Assembly (NCBI RefSeq): GCF_030846195.1
Contig: NZ_JAVCWH010000001.1
Coordinates: 1 to 64,000, forward strand
Direction: 5' to 3'
Length of the DNA stretch: 64,000 nt
Source: Paracoccus yibinensis
GTDB taxonomy: Bacteria; Pseudomonadota; Alphaproteobacteria; Rhodobacterales; Rhodobacteraceae
Numbering within the stretch: the first letter of the stretch is position 1; every line of letters begins with the position of its first letter. The notes below the pieces were generated by a model. That model was not told the origin of the DNA and made no database searches. It saw only the letters and a list, made by a program, of their open reading frames with translations. The position numbers were made by a program, and so were the translations under genes. This document shows, in pieces, positions 43,895-52,902 of this stretch.

Positions 43895-45265
43895 ATGCAG
43901 CTGGACACTTCCGCGCATCCCGTGGCCCACGAAAAGCGGCCGTTCTATCGTCATCTCTATTTCCAGGTCATCATCGCCATCGTGGCTGGCGCGCTGCTGG
44001 GTCATTTCTATCCCGAAACCGGCGAGGCGCTGAAGCCGCTTGGCGACGCCTTCATCAAGCTGGTCAAGATGATCATCGCGCCGGTGATCTTCCTGACCAT
44101 CGTGACCGGGCTTGCGGGGATGGGATCGCTGCGCGGCGTGGGTTCGGTCGTGGGCAAGGCCTTCGCCTATTTCCTGACCTTCTCGACGCTTGCCCTGATC
44201 GTGGGGCTGATCGTGGCCAACCTCATCCAGCCGGGTTCGGGGATGAACATCGACCCGGCCAGCCTCGATTCAGGGGCGGTGGCGACCTATACCGAAAAGG
44301 CGCATGAAACGTCCCTGACCGGTTTCGTCATGGACATCATCCCGACGACGCTGGTGTCGGCCTTTGTCGAAGGCAACATCCTGCAGGTGCTGTTCGTCGC
44401 CATCCTGTTCGGCATCGGCCTGATCCTGGTCGGCGACAAGGGCAAGCCCGTGCTGAACATCCTGGAATCGGCCAGCTTCGCGATCTTCCGCGTGGTGGAC
44501 ATCCTGATGAAGGCCGCGCCCATCGGCGCCTTCGGGGCCTTCGCCTTCACCATCGGCAAATACGGTATCGCGTCGATCATGAACCTGGCGATGCTGGTGG
44601 GCACGTTCTACCTGACCTCGGCCATGTTCGTGATCGTGATCCTGGGTGCCGTCTGCCTGGCGAACGGCTTTTCGATCTTCAAGCTGATCTCGTATCTCAA
44701 GGCGGAAATCCTGCTGGTGCTGGGCACCTCGTCGTCGGAATCCGCGCTGCCTTCGCTGATGGAGAAGATGGAGAAGGCAGGCTGCTCGCGTCCTGTGGTG
44801 GGACTGGTCGTGCCGACCGGCTACAGCTTCAACCTGGACGGCACCAACATCTACATGACGCTGGCCGCGCTGTTCATCGCACAGGCCACCAACACCGACC
44901 TGACGCTGCAACAGCAGGTGCTGCTGCTGCTGGTCGCGATGCTGTCGTCCAAGGGCGCGGCGGGCGTCACCGGCGCGGGCTTCATCACCCTGGCCGCCAC
45001 GTTGTCGGTCGTGCCGACCGTTCCGGTCGCCGGCATGGCGCTGATCCTGGGCGTGGACCGCTTCATGTCGGAATGCCGGTCGATCACCAACTTCATCGGC
45101 AACGCCGTCGCCACCGTCGTCGTCAGCCGCTGGCAAGGTGCGCTTGACCGCGAGAAGTTCGACGCCGTGATGGGCGGGCGCGAACCCGACGGCCTGGCCG
45201 CCCCCGTCACCGGGCTGGCCCTGCATCCCGCCGGGCTGCAGTTGGGCGAACGCAGCGCCGACTGA
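43895..45265 (+). CDS. dctA: C4-dicarboxylate:cation symporter DctA
   Basis: A 456-residue inner membrane carrier importing succinate, fumarate and malate with cations. The start follows a very strong AGGAGGAGG. The glutamate/dicarboxylate (DAACS) signatures are present: the serine-rich loop [16 protein letters not shown] (about 278-293), the motif [11 protein letters not shown], and [10 protein letters not shown]. Helices 1-8 and two re-entrant loops fit the family. It is divergent from dctB/dctD and followed by a strong terminator. Confidence 0.95.
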   Translation: MQLDTSAHPVAHEKRPFYRHLYFQVIIAIVAGALLGHFYPETGEALKPLGDAFIKLVKMIIAPVIFLTIVTGLAGMGSLRGVGSVVGKAFAYFLTFSTLALIVGLIVANLIQPGSGMNIDPASLDSGAVATYTEKAHETSLTGFVMDIIPTTLVSAFVEGNILQVLFVAILFGIGLILVGDKGKPVLNILESASFAIFRVVDILMKAAPIGAFGAFAFTIGKYGIASIMNLAMLVGTFYLTSAMFVIVILGAVCLANGFSIFKLISYLKAEILLVLGTSSSESALPSLMEKMEKAGCSRPVVGLVVPTGYSFNLDGTNIYMTLAALFIAQATNTDLTLQQQVLLLLVAMLSSKGAAGVTGAGFITLAATLSVVPTVPVAGMALILGVDRFMSECRSITNFIGNAVATVVVSRWQGALDREKFDAVMGGREPDGLAAPVTGLALHPAGLQLGERSAD

Positions 45266-45283
45266 ACCTTCCCACGAAAACGC

Positions 45284-45313
45284 AAGGCACCGCAGCGATG
45301 CGGTGCCTTTTTT
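45284..45313 (+). terminator. Rho-independent terminator between dctA and the hydroxyacid dehydrogenase gene
   Basis: Eleven-base stem AAGGCACCGCA / TGCGGTGCCTT with loop GCGA, followed by TTTT. It can end both converging transcripts. Confidence 0.85.
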
Positions 45314-45315
45314 CG

Positions 45316-46281
45316 TCAGACCAGAACGTCGATATCGCGCGGCGGGATGCCCCGCTGGACCGCCAGCAGGTTTTCCATCATCCGCGTGATAGAGGGCGCG
45401 AAGCCCGCCGCGTCAAGCGCGCCAAGGTGCGGCGTCAGCACCACGCGTTCCAGCCCCAGCAACGGATTGTCGGGCGTGATCGGCTCGACCGAGAACACGT
45501 CGATCCCCGCCCCGCGCAGCCGGTCCTGGCGGATCGCGTCGGCCAGATCGGCTTCGACCAGGACACCCCCGCGCGCGGCATTGACCAGGATCGCGTCGGG
45601 TTTCATCAACGCCAGGCGACGGGCGTCGATCAGGTTGCGGGTGCTGTCGTTCAGGTCGCAGTTCAGCGTGACCACATCAGACGCCGCCAGCAATTCGTCC
45701 AGCGGCGCGAAGCGGGCATTCAGGTCCGCCTCCTCGGGTTTTGGCAGGGGGGTGCGCTTGGCATAAAGGATCGGGCAGCCGAAGCCGCCCAGCAGACGGG
45801 CGAGGGCCTTGCCGATGTATCCCATGCCGACGATGCCGACTGTTCGTCCCGACAGCGTGGCCGAGGTCGGAGCAACCTGCCCCTTGGGCCAGCCGCCGGC
45901 GGCGATGCCCACATGGCCGCGCACAATGTTGCGGTTCACGGCAAGGATCAGGCCCAAGGTCGTCTCGGCCACCGCGACGGCGTTCGATCCGGTCGTGCGC
46001 AGCACGCGCACGCCATGCCGCCGCGCCGCGTCCAGGTCGATGCCGTCATAGCCCACGCCCCATTTGTGGACTGCCCGCAGCCCTGGCGTGGCAAACATCC
46101 TGTCCGTCACCGGCATGTCGCCGGTAATTGCGAAGCTGGCGCCCTGCAGCGCGGCAAGCTGATCCTTCGGATCGCGCGAATCTGCGGCGGTCAGCACCCA
46201 GCCCTGCGGCAGGAAGGGCCGGATACGGTCCAGACGTTCAGGCGCGGCAGGGTCAAGAAGGACGATCCGTGTCGCGGTCAT
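45316..46281 (-). CDS. D-2-hydroxyacid dehydrogenase
   Basis: A 321-residue NAD(P)-dependent enzyme. The start is ATG 46281, embedded in the stop of the upstream GGT-like gene (ATGA), rather than a longer frame reaching 46509. The nucleotide-binding VGIVGMGYIGKALA (about 154-167) and catalytic Arg (NAARGG), Glu (DVFSVEP) and His (TPHLGA) are conserved. It reduces or oxidises a 2-keto/2-hydroxy acid. It is the last gene of the Liv-type import operon, so it may process the imported compound's breakdown product. Confidence 0.9.
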   Translation of the reverse strand: MTATRIVLLDPAAPERLDRIRPFLPQGWVLTAADSRDPKDQLAALQGASFAITGDMPVTDRMFATPGLRAVHKWGVGYDGIDLDAARRHGVRVLRTTGSNAVAVAETTLGLILAVNRNIVRGHVGIAAGGWPKGQVAPTSATLSGRTVGIVGMGYIGKALARLLGGFGCPILYAKRTPLPKPEEADLNARFAPLDELLAASDVVTLNCDLNDSTRNLIDARRLALMKPDAILVNAARGGVLVEADLADAIRQDRLRGAGIDVFSVEPITPDNPLLGLERVVLTPHLGALDAAGFAPSITRMMENLLAVQRGIPPRDIDVLV

Positions 46282-47876
46282 ATCACGAACCGGATGCCGG
46301 GCCGGGCCAGGCCGCCCCCCTGCGCCATCACCGTGCCGTCCGCGCGCCAGCAGGCCGCGCCGGTCATGGTGCCGTCGGGCGAGACCGCGATGGCGTTCAT
46401 GCCGCCGCCGATGGTCTTCACCGGCCGCACCTCGTGGCCGCGCGCGCGCATGGCGCCGGCCTGCGCGGCGTAGGCCGGTTCCAGTTCCAGGTGATGCCCC
46501 TCGGTCCACAGGCGCGGGGCCTCGACGGCTTGCTGCAGGGTCATGCGGTGGTCGATCAGGTTGACGATGGCCTGCATGGCCGATGGAAAGATCCGCACGC
46601 TCCCCGGCAGGCCAAGCGCATAAAGCGGCCGGCCGTCCCGCAGCACCATCATCGGCGCCATGGAGGTGGGCACCCTCTTGCCCGGCGCGACCGACAGCGC
46701 GCGCCCCGGCCGGGGGTCATAGTTCAGCATGTAGTTGTTGGGGATGATCCCCGTCCCCGGCACCATGAAGCGCGCGCCCCACAGCCCGTTGATCGTATGG
46801 GTGGCGCTGACGATGTTCCCGTCCGCATCGGCCACCGTCACATGCGTGGTATCGCGGCTTTCAAGGGCCATCCGCCGCCGGGCATAGTCCTTGGACGTGA
46901 ACCGGTCCACCGGCACATCGACGAAAACCGGGTCGCCCGAGGCCGCGCGCCGGTCCTCGAAGGCCAGCGCAATCGCCCGCGCCATCAGGTCCATTGCCTC
47001 GGGACTGCCGAAACCCATGGCGCGCAGGTCGAAAGGTTCCAGCATGTTCAGCATCTGGACGACATGCACGCCCGAGGATGCGGGCGGCGGCGGCCCGGCG
47101 ATGGTGTGGCCGCGATAGGTGCCGAAGATCGCCTGACGTTCGACGGCATGCGCGGTTTCCAGATCAGCCAGCGTCACATGGCCCCCGTCCGCCAACCGGT
47201 CCACCAGGGCGCGGCCCAGATCGCCGCCATGCAGCGCCGTGTCGCCCTGCGCCTGGATCAGGCGCAGGCTTTCGGCGTAATCGCCCATGACCAGCCGTGC
47301 GCCCGGCGCCAGCGGCGCGCCATCCGGCAGGAACAGCCGCGCCATTTCGGGATCGGCGCGCAGGTCGTCCTCATGCTCCCGGATTGCGCCGTGCAGATAG
47401 GGGCTGACAGGAAACCCCCGCGCCGCCACGCGGATGGCGGGGTCCACCACATCGGCCCAGGGCAGCCGTCCATGGCGGCGCTGCATCAGGAACCAGCCGC
47501 GCAGGTTGCCGGGCACGGCGACGGCTGACGGGCCGACCATGTTCCGCCGCCCTTCGGTCTCCATATAGGCGTCGGGCAGGTCCGAGACCGGCATGAACAT
47601 ATCCGCCCGCGCGCCCTGCCCGGCGACCGACAGCGCGTCGATCACCACATGCCGGCCGTCCGCCAGCCGCAGGTGGGCGATGCCCCCGCCTGCGATGCCG
47701 ACCATCATCGGTTCCACGACCGTCAGCGTCAGCAGCGCGGCCACGGCGGCATCCACGGCGTTCCCGCCAATGGCCAGCATCTCGGACCCCGCCATGGTGC
47801 CCAGCGGCGCATTCGCGACCACCACCCCTCGCGATCCACTGGCGGGGCTTTTCTCGCAGGTAAAGGGAAGGGTCAT
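46278..47876 (-). CDS. Gamma-glutamyltransferase-like Ntn hydrolase
   Basis: A 532-residue proenzyme (ATG 47876, MTLPFTCEKS). It has the GGT fold and autocleavage site DTTHVTVADADG; Thr343 would become the N-terminal nucleophile. The N-terminal block GVVVANAPLGTMAGSEMLA and PPPPASSGVHV are typical. The arginine that grips the gamma-glutamyl carboxylate in classical GGT (ALDFRE) is replaced: the same position reads IDALSV. There is no clear signal peptide. It is therefore more like an amidase of the oxamate/cephalosporin-acylase branch acting on an imported amide, but this is inferred. Confidence 0.82.
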   Translation of the reverse strand: MTLPFTCEKSPASGSRGVVVANAPLGTMAGSEMLAIGGNAVDAAVAALLTLTVVEPMMVGIAGGGIAHLRLADGRHVVIDALSVAGQGARADMFMPVSDLPDAYMETEGRRNMVGPSAVAVPGNLRGWFLMQRRHGRLPWADVVDPAIRVAARGFPVSPYLHGAIREHEDDLRADPEMARLFLPDGAPLAPGARLVMGDYAESLRLIQAQGDTALHGGDLGRALVDRLADGGHVTLADLETAHAVERQAIFGTYRGHTIAGPPPPASSGVHVVQMLNMLEPFDLRAMGFGSPEAMDLMARAIALAFEDRRAASGDPVFVDVPVDRFTSKDYARRRMALESRDTTHVTVADADGNIVSATHTINGLWGARFMVPGTGIIPNNYMLNYDPRPGRALSVAPGKRVPTSMAPMMVLRDGRPLYALGLPGSVRIFPSAMQAIVNLIDHRMTLQQAVEAPRLWTEGHHLELEPAYAAQAGAMRARGHEVRPVKTIGGGMNAIAVSPDGTMTGAACWRADGTVMAQGGGLARPGIRFVI

Positions 47877-47925
47877 GCCGGGGTTCCGCTGTTCGCGGCC
47901 AGCTTGGCCGCTGGGGACGGCGGGA

Positions 47926-49524
47926 TCAAGCCCGTGCATCCTCCAGCATCATCCGGGCGGCTTTTTCGGCGATCATCATCACGGGCGCATTGGTGTTGCC
48001 GCTGGTAATCGTCGGCATGATCGACGCATCGGCGACCCGCAGCCGCCCAAGCGCGCGCATCCGCAGGCGCGGATCGACGACAGCGCCATCATCCGTGCCC
48101 ATCCGGCAGGTGCCGACCGGGTGGAAGATCGTCGTACCGACCGCCCCGGCCGCTTTGACCAGATCGTCGTCAGTCTGGAAGGCAATGCCCGGCACATGCT
48201 CGCTGGGGTCATAGCGGGTGAATGCAGGCTGCGCCGCGATCTTGCGGGCCAGCCGGATCGCGCGCACCGCCACATCCCGGTCGCCCGGCGTTGACAGGTA
48301 ATTCGGGCGGATCGCCGGATGGGCGCGGAAGTCGGGACCGGTGACATGGACCGAACCCCGGCTTTCGGGGCGCAGGTTGCACACGCTGGCCGTCATGGCC
48401 GGGAACGGGTGGACCGGATCGCCGAACTTGTCCAGGCTCACGGGTTGGACATGAAATTCCAGATCCGCCGTGGCCTTGTCCGGCCCAGACTTTGCAAAGA
48501 TCCCCAACTGACTGGGTGCCATCGACATCGGCCCCGACCGCTTCAGCAGATATTCCAGCCCGATCGAGGCCTTGCCCAGCCACCTGGACGCCTTTTCGTT
48601 CAGCGTCGGCACGCCCTTGACCTTATAGACCAAGCGCAATTGCAGATGATCCTGAAGGTTCTCGCCCAGGGACGGCACCTCGACCTGCGGCGTGATACCT
48701 GCGGCTTGCAACACATCGCCGCGCCCGATACCGGATTGTTCCAGGATCTGCACCGATCCGATGGCCCCTGCCGACAGCACAGTTTCGCGCGCGGCCCGAA
48801 CTTCCCGCCGCTGGCCGCCGTGGTGGAAGACGACGCCCTTGACCTCGCCTTCCTCGATCACCAGCCGCTCGACCTCGGCCCCGGTCAGCACGCGCAGGTT
48901 CTGACGTCCCAGGACCGGGCGCAGGAAAGCCTTGGCCGCGCTCCACCGCCAACCGGCGCGTTGGGTCACGTCGAAATAGCCGCCGCCTTCGTTGTCACCC
49001 CTATTGAAATCGGTGGTGCGCGGGATGCCCGCCTGCTCGGCCGCCTCCATGAAGGCATCCAGAACGGCCCAACGGACCCGGGCGGTTTCCACCCGCAATT
49101 CGCCGCCCGCGCCATGGGCGTCATCGGCGCCGCGATAGAAATCTTCCTGGTCGCGGAACAGGGGCAGGATGTCGTCCCATCCCCAGCCGGTGCAGCCAAG
49201 CTGGCGCCAGTGATCATAATCCGCCGCCTGCCCGCGCATGTAGATCATGCCGTTGATCGACGAGCACCCCCCCAGCACCCGGCCGCGCGGATAAAGCAGT
49301 TCCCGCCCACCCAAGCCTTCCTCGGCCTGGGTGCGGAATCCCCAGTCGGTGCGCGGATTGCCGATGCAATACAGGTATCCAACAGGGATGTGGATCCAGT
49401 GATAGTTGTCGCGGCCCCCTGCCTCCAACAACAGGACGCGGGTCTTCGGGTCGGCGGACAGGCGGTTCGCCAGCACGCAACCGGCGCTGCCCGCGCCGAT
49501 GACGATATAGTCGTAGCTTTCCAT
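47926..49524 (-). CDS. GMC family FAD-dependent oxidoreductase (choline dehydrogenase-like)
   Basis: A 532-residue flavoenzyme. The ADP-binding VIGAGSAGCVLANRLS (about 8-23), GMC signature RGRVLGGCSSINGMIYMRG (about 79-97) and second signature GAIGSVQILEQSGIG (about 253-267) are present. The C-terminal HPVGTCRMG and TSGNTNAP provide the catalytic His and Asn/His region. It oxidises an alcohol to an aldehyde or acid. It overlaps the livM-type stop (TGATG), so it is a part of the transport operon. Confidence 0.92.
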   Translation of the reverse strand: MESYDYIVIGAGSAGCVLANRLSADPKTRVLLLEAGGRDNYHWIHIPVGYLYCIGNPRTDWGFRTQAEEGLGGRELLYPRGRVLGGCSSINGMIYMRGQAADYDHWRQLGCTGWGWDDILPLFRDQEDFYRGADDAHGAGGELRVETARVRWAVLDAFMEAAEQAGIPRTTDFNRGDNEGGGYFDVTQRAGWRWSAAKAFLRPVLGRQNLRVLTGAEVERLVIEEGEVKGVVFHHGGQRREVRAARETVLSAGAIGSVQILEQSGIGRGDVLQAAGITPQVEVPSLGENLQDHLQLRLVYKVKGVPTLNEKASRWLGKASIGLEYLLKRSGPMSMAPSQLGIFAKSGPDKATADLEFHVQPVSLDKFGDPVHPFPAMTASVCNLRPESRGSVHVTGPDFRAHPAIRPNYLSTPGDRDVAVRAIRLARKIAAQPAFTRYDPSEHVPGIAFQTDDDLVKAAGAVGTTIFHPVGTCRMGTDDGAVVDPRLRMRALGRLRVADASIMPTITSGNTNAPVMMIAEKAARMMLEDARA

Positions 49525-50531
49525 CAGCTTTCCGATCTGAACCCCAGCCTGCGGCCCAGCCTGCTGGCGAAGAATTCCCCCACCAGACCGCGCCGGAAGA
49601 CCAGCACGCAGACCATGAAGACAACGCCCGTGATGATCGTCACCGGAAAGTCAGAGGTGGCGAGGTAGTTCTGCAACGTCACCACCAGCCCCGCGCCGAC
49701 GACCGGCCCGGCCAGCGTGCCGATGCCGCCCAGCAGGGTCATCAGGATCACCTCGCCCGACATCTGCCAGGACACGTCGGTCAGCGTGGCGAACTGGAAG
49801 ATCAGCGCCTTGACGCCGCCCGCCAGCCCTGCAAGCGCGGCCGACATCACGAAGGCCCCCAGCTTGTAGCGGCTGACCGAATAGCCCAGCGAGATCGCGC
49901 GCTGTTCGTTTTCGCGGATCGACTTGAGGATCATCCCGAAGGGCGAATTCACGAAGCGCCAGATGATCAGCATCCCCAGGATGAACACGGCCAGAACGAA
50001 GTAATACATGGTCATCGGCTGGCTCAGGTCGAAGATGCCGAACAGGGTGCCGCGCGGCACCGACTGGATGCCGTCCTCGCCATGGGTGAAGCCCGCCTGC
50101 AGGCAGAAGAAGAAGAACATCTGCGACAGGGCCAGGGTGATCATGGCGAAATAGATGCCCTGGCGGCGGATGGCGATGGCGCCCATCACCAGCCCCAGGG
50201 CAGCCGCGCCCAAGACGCCCAGCAGGATGCCCGCTTCCGGGGGCCAACCCCAGACCTTCACGGCATGGGCGGTGAAATAGGCGGCACCGCCGAAGAAGGT
50301 GGCATGGCCGAAGGACAGAAGCCCCGTATATCCCAGCAGCAGGTTGAAGGCCGCCGCGAACAGCCCGAAGGCCAGCAGCTTCATCAGGAAGATAGGATAC
50401 AGGAACTGCGGCGCCAGCAGCAGCCCGGCCAGGATGACCGCCAGCAGTGCAAGCTGGATCGCGCCGGCCTTGGGGTGGATGGCAACATGTTCGGTAGCGA
50501 TGGGTTCGGATTTGCCGGCCATGTCAGGCAT
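49524..50531 (-). CDS. livM: Branched-chain amino acid-type ABC transporter permease LivM
   Basis: A 335-residue permease with about ten helices and the LivM pattern LLGYTGLLSFGHATFFGGAAY and GEVILMTLLGGIGTLAGPVVGA. ATG 50531 or 50522 can serve as start; the first overlaps the livH stop. With LivH it forms the channel of a high-affinity importer. The real substrate may be an amide or alcohol rather than a branched-chain amino acid. Confidence 0.9.
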   Translation of the reverse strand: MPDMAGKSEPIATEHVAIHPKAGAIQLALLAVILAGLLLAPQFLYPIFLMKLLAFGLFAAAFNLLLGYTGLLSFGHATFFGGAAYFTAHAVKVWGWPPEAGILLGVLGAAALGLVMGAIAIRRQGIYFAMITLALSQMFFFFCLQAGFTHGEDGIQSVPRGTLFGIFDLSQPMTMYYFVLAVFILGMLIIWRFVNSPFGMILKSIRENEQRAISLGYSVSRYKLGAFVMSAALAGLAGGVKALIFQFATLTDVSWQMSGEVILMTLLGGIGTLAGPVVGAGLVVTLQNYLATSDFPVTIITGVVFMVCVLVFRRGLVGEFFASRLGRRLGFRSES

Positions 50532-51411
50532 CCTTTCCGAAAAGGCCCGCGGGCCGCAGGATCAAGACGATCGCCATGATGACGAAGATCACGATGTTGG
50601 ACGCCTCGGGGTAGAAGACCTTGGTCAGCCCCTCGACCACGCCCAGCATGTAGCCGGTGACGATGGCCCCCAGGATTGACCCCATGCCGCCCACGACGAC
50701 AACCGCAAAGACGATGATGATCAGGTTCGACCCCATCAGCGGGCTGACCTGATAGACAGGCGCCGCCAGCACGCCCGCGAAGGCCGCAAGCCCCGCGCCA
50801 AGGGCATAGGTCAGCGTCAGCAGCAAGGGCACGTTCACGCCGAAGCTTTGCACCAGCGTCGGGTTTTCGGTCGCCGCGCGCAGATATGCGCCCAGCTTCG
50901 TCTTCTCGATCATGAACCAGACCGCAAGGCAGACGATCAGCGAGGCGATCACGACCCAGCCGCGATAGATCGGCAGGAACATGAAGCCCAGGTTCACAGC
51001 CCCCGTCAGCGCGGCAGGTGCCGCATAGGGCATTCCCGACGCGCCATAGAAGTAACGGAACGTCCCTTCGATCGCCAAGGCGAGGCCGAAGGTGAACAGC
51101 AGGCCATACAGGTGATCCAGCTGGTACAGCCGCGACAGCATGGTGCGTTCGATGATCGCCCCGAACAGGCCCACGATCAGCGGCGCCAGGATCAGCGCAA
51201 GCCAATAGTTGACCCCGCCCACGGTCAGCAGCAGCAGGGCCGCGAAGGCGCCCATCATGTACTGCGCGCCATGCGCGAAGTTGATCACGCGCAGCAGGCC
51301 GAAGATCACGGCCAGGCCCAGGCTCAGCAGCGCATAGAAGCTGCCGTTGATCAGCCCGACCAGAAGCTGGCCCATCAGCGCGGCAACGGGAATGCCGAAG
51401 ATCATGGTCAT
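50524..51411 (-). CDS. livH: Branched-chain amino acid-type ABC transporter permease LivH
   Basis: A 295-residue permease beginning at ATG 51411 (MTMIFGIP); a longer frame to 51480 runs into livF. Motifs NGSFYALLSLGLAVIFGLLR and NFAHGAQYMMGA, and late GGMGSILGAIVTGYMLG, are typical of LivH. It is separated from livF by one base. Confidence 0.9.
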   Translation of the reverse strand: MTMIFGIPVAALMGQLLVGLINGSFYALLSLGLAVIFGLLRVINFAHGAQYMMGAFAALLLLTVGGVNYWLALILAPLIVGLFGAIIERTMLSRLYQLDHLYGLLFTFGLALAIEGTFRYFYGASGMPYAAPAALTGAVNLGFMFLPIYRGWVVIASLIVCLAVWFMIEKTKLGAYLRAATENPTLVQSFGVNVPLLLTLTYALGAGLAAFAGVLAAPVYQVSPLMGSNLIIIVFAVVVVGGMGSILGAIVTGYMLGVVEGLTKVFYPEASNIVIFVIMAIVLILRPAGLFGKDA

Positions 51412-51412
51412 G

Positions 51413-52117
51413 TCACACCCCCAGTTCCCGATGCAGCATGTCCATCTGGTTCGACAGGTCGGATACCGGGAATTCGGCAATCATGGTGCCATGGTCCATC
51501 AGATAGAAGCGGTCTGCGACCTTGGCGGCAAAGCGGAAGTTCTGTTCCACCAGCACCACGGTCATGCCGCGTTGTTTCAGTTGGCGCAGCACGTCGCCGA
51601 TGGCGTTGATGATGACCGGGGCCAGCCCTTCGGTGGGTTCATCCAGCAAAAGGCAGCGTGCCCCCGTGCGCAAGATCCGCGCCATGGCCAGCATCTGCTG
51701 TTCGCCCCCGGAAAGCTTGGTTCCGGGGCTGTTGCGGCGTTCCTGAAGGTTCGGGAACAGGTCATAGATCTCGGCCACCGACATGCCGCCATCGGCGACC
51801 TTCGGCGGCAGCATCAGGTTTTCCTCGACCGACAGCGTCGCGAAGATGCCGCGTTCCTCGGGGACGAAGCCCAAGCCTGCGCGGGCGGTCCTGTGCAGCG
51901 GCACGGACATCATGTCCTGGCCCGCGAAGGTGATCCGGCCCGTGCGCTTGCGCAGGATGCCCATGATCGTGCGCAGGGTCGTGGTCTTTCCCATGCCGTT
52001 GCGGCCCAGGATACAGATCATCTCGCCTTCGTTGACGTGCAGGTCCACGCCATGCAGCACATGACTTTCACCATACCAGGCCTGAAGCCCGGCGGTTTCC
52101 AGAAGCGGAGCCGTCAT
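51413..52117 (-). CDS. livF: ABC transporter ATP-binding protein LivF
   Basis: A 234-residue ATPase with Walker A GRNGMGKTT, the signature LSGGEQQMLA, Walker B CLLLDEPTEGLAP and the H-loop VEQN. It is the shorter of the two Liv ATPases. The ATG lies inside the livG stop region (ATGA overlap). Confidence 0.9.
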   Translation of the reverse strand: MTAPLLETAGLQAWYGESHVLHGVDLHVNEGEMICILGRNGMGKTTTLRTIMGILRKRTGRITFAGQDMMSVPLHRTARAGLGFVPEERGIFATLSVEENLMLPPKVADGGMSVAEIYDLFPNLQERRNSPGTKLSGGEQQMLAMARILRTGARCLLLDEPTEGLAPVIINAIGDVLRQLKQRGMTVVLVEQNFRFAAKVADRFYLMDHGTMIAEFPVSDLSNQMDMLHRELGV

Positions 52118-52893
52118 TCTTCGGTTCCCATATAGGCGGTGCGCACGCGCGGATCGGCCGATACGGTGGCGTAATCGCCCGTCGCGATGATCTCGCCCCG
52201 CTGCAGCACGGTGACGTGGTGGCAGATGTCGGCGACCACATTGAGATTGTGTTCGACCATCAGCACGGCGCGGGTCTGCGCGACATCGCGGATGATTTCG
52301 GCCACCATGCGCACGTCTTCCTGGCCCATGCCCGCCATGGGTTCGTCCAGCAGCAGCACCTGGGGATCCAGGGCGAGGGTCGTCGCGATCTCCAGCACGC
52401 GCTTGCGGCCATAGGACAGGTCGGCGGCGCGGTGGTCGCGGTATGGTGTCAGGCCCAGGTTGTCGATCAACTGGTCCGCGCGCCCGTTCAGCCGGTCAAG
52501 GGCAGACAGCGGTTTCCAGAACTGCACGGCCAGACCCGCCGGGCGCTGCAGCGCGACCTTGACGTTCTCGCGCACGGTCAGGTGCGGAAACACGGCCGAA
52601 ATCTGAAAGGACCGGACCAGACCCATGCGCGCGACCTTGTCGGGCCTGGTCTGGGTGATGTCCTGGCCCCGAAGCGTGATCTTTCCTCGCGTGGGTTGCA
52701 GGAACTTGGTCAGCAGGTTGAAGACCGTGGTCTTGCCCGCGCCGTTCGGGCCGATCAGCGCGTGGATGCGCGCGTGTTCGACATCCAGATCGACATTGTT
52801 GACGGCGGTGAAGCCCGCAAAATCCTTGCCAAGACCGCGGGCGGTAAGCACCACCCGCGGTTCGGATTGCGTCATGACAGGCGCAATGCTCAT
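52114..52893 (-). CDS. livG: ABC transporter ATP-binding protein LivG
   Basis: A 259-residue ATPase with Walker A GPNGAGKTT, a LivG-type insertion (GLVRSFQISAVFPHLTV), signature LSYGRKRVLEIA, Walker B VLLLDEPMAGMG and EHN. It pairs with LivF. It follows the substrate-binding protein gene by 9 bases. Confidence 0.9.
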   Translation of the reverse strand: MSIAPVMTQSEPRVVLTARGLGKDFAGFTAVNNVDLDVEHARIHALIGPNGAGKTTVFNLLTKFLQPTRGKITLRGQDITQTRPDKVARMGLVRSFQISAVFPHLTVRENVKVALQRPAGLAVQFWKPLSALDRLNGRADQLIDNLGLTPYRDHRAADLSYGRKRVLEIATTLALDPQVLLLDEPMAGMGQEDVRMVAEIIRDVAQTRAVLMVEHNLNVVADICHHVTVLQRGEIIATGDYATVSADPRVRTAYMGTEE

Positions 52894-52902
52894 CGATATG
52901 CC

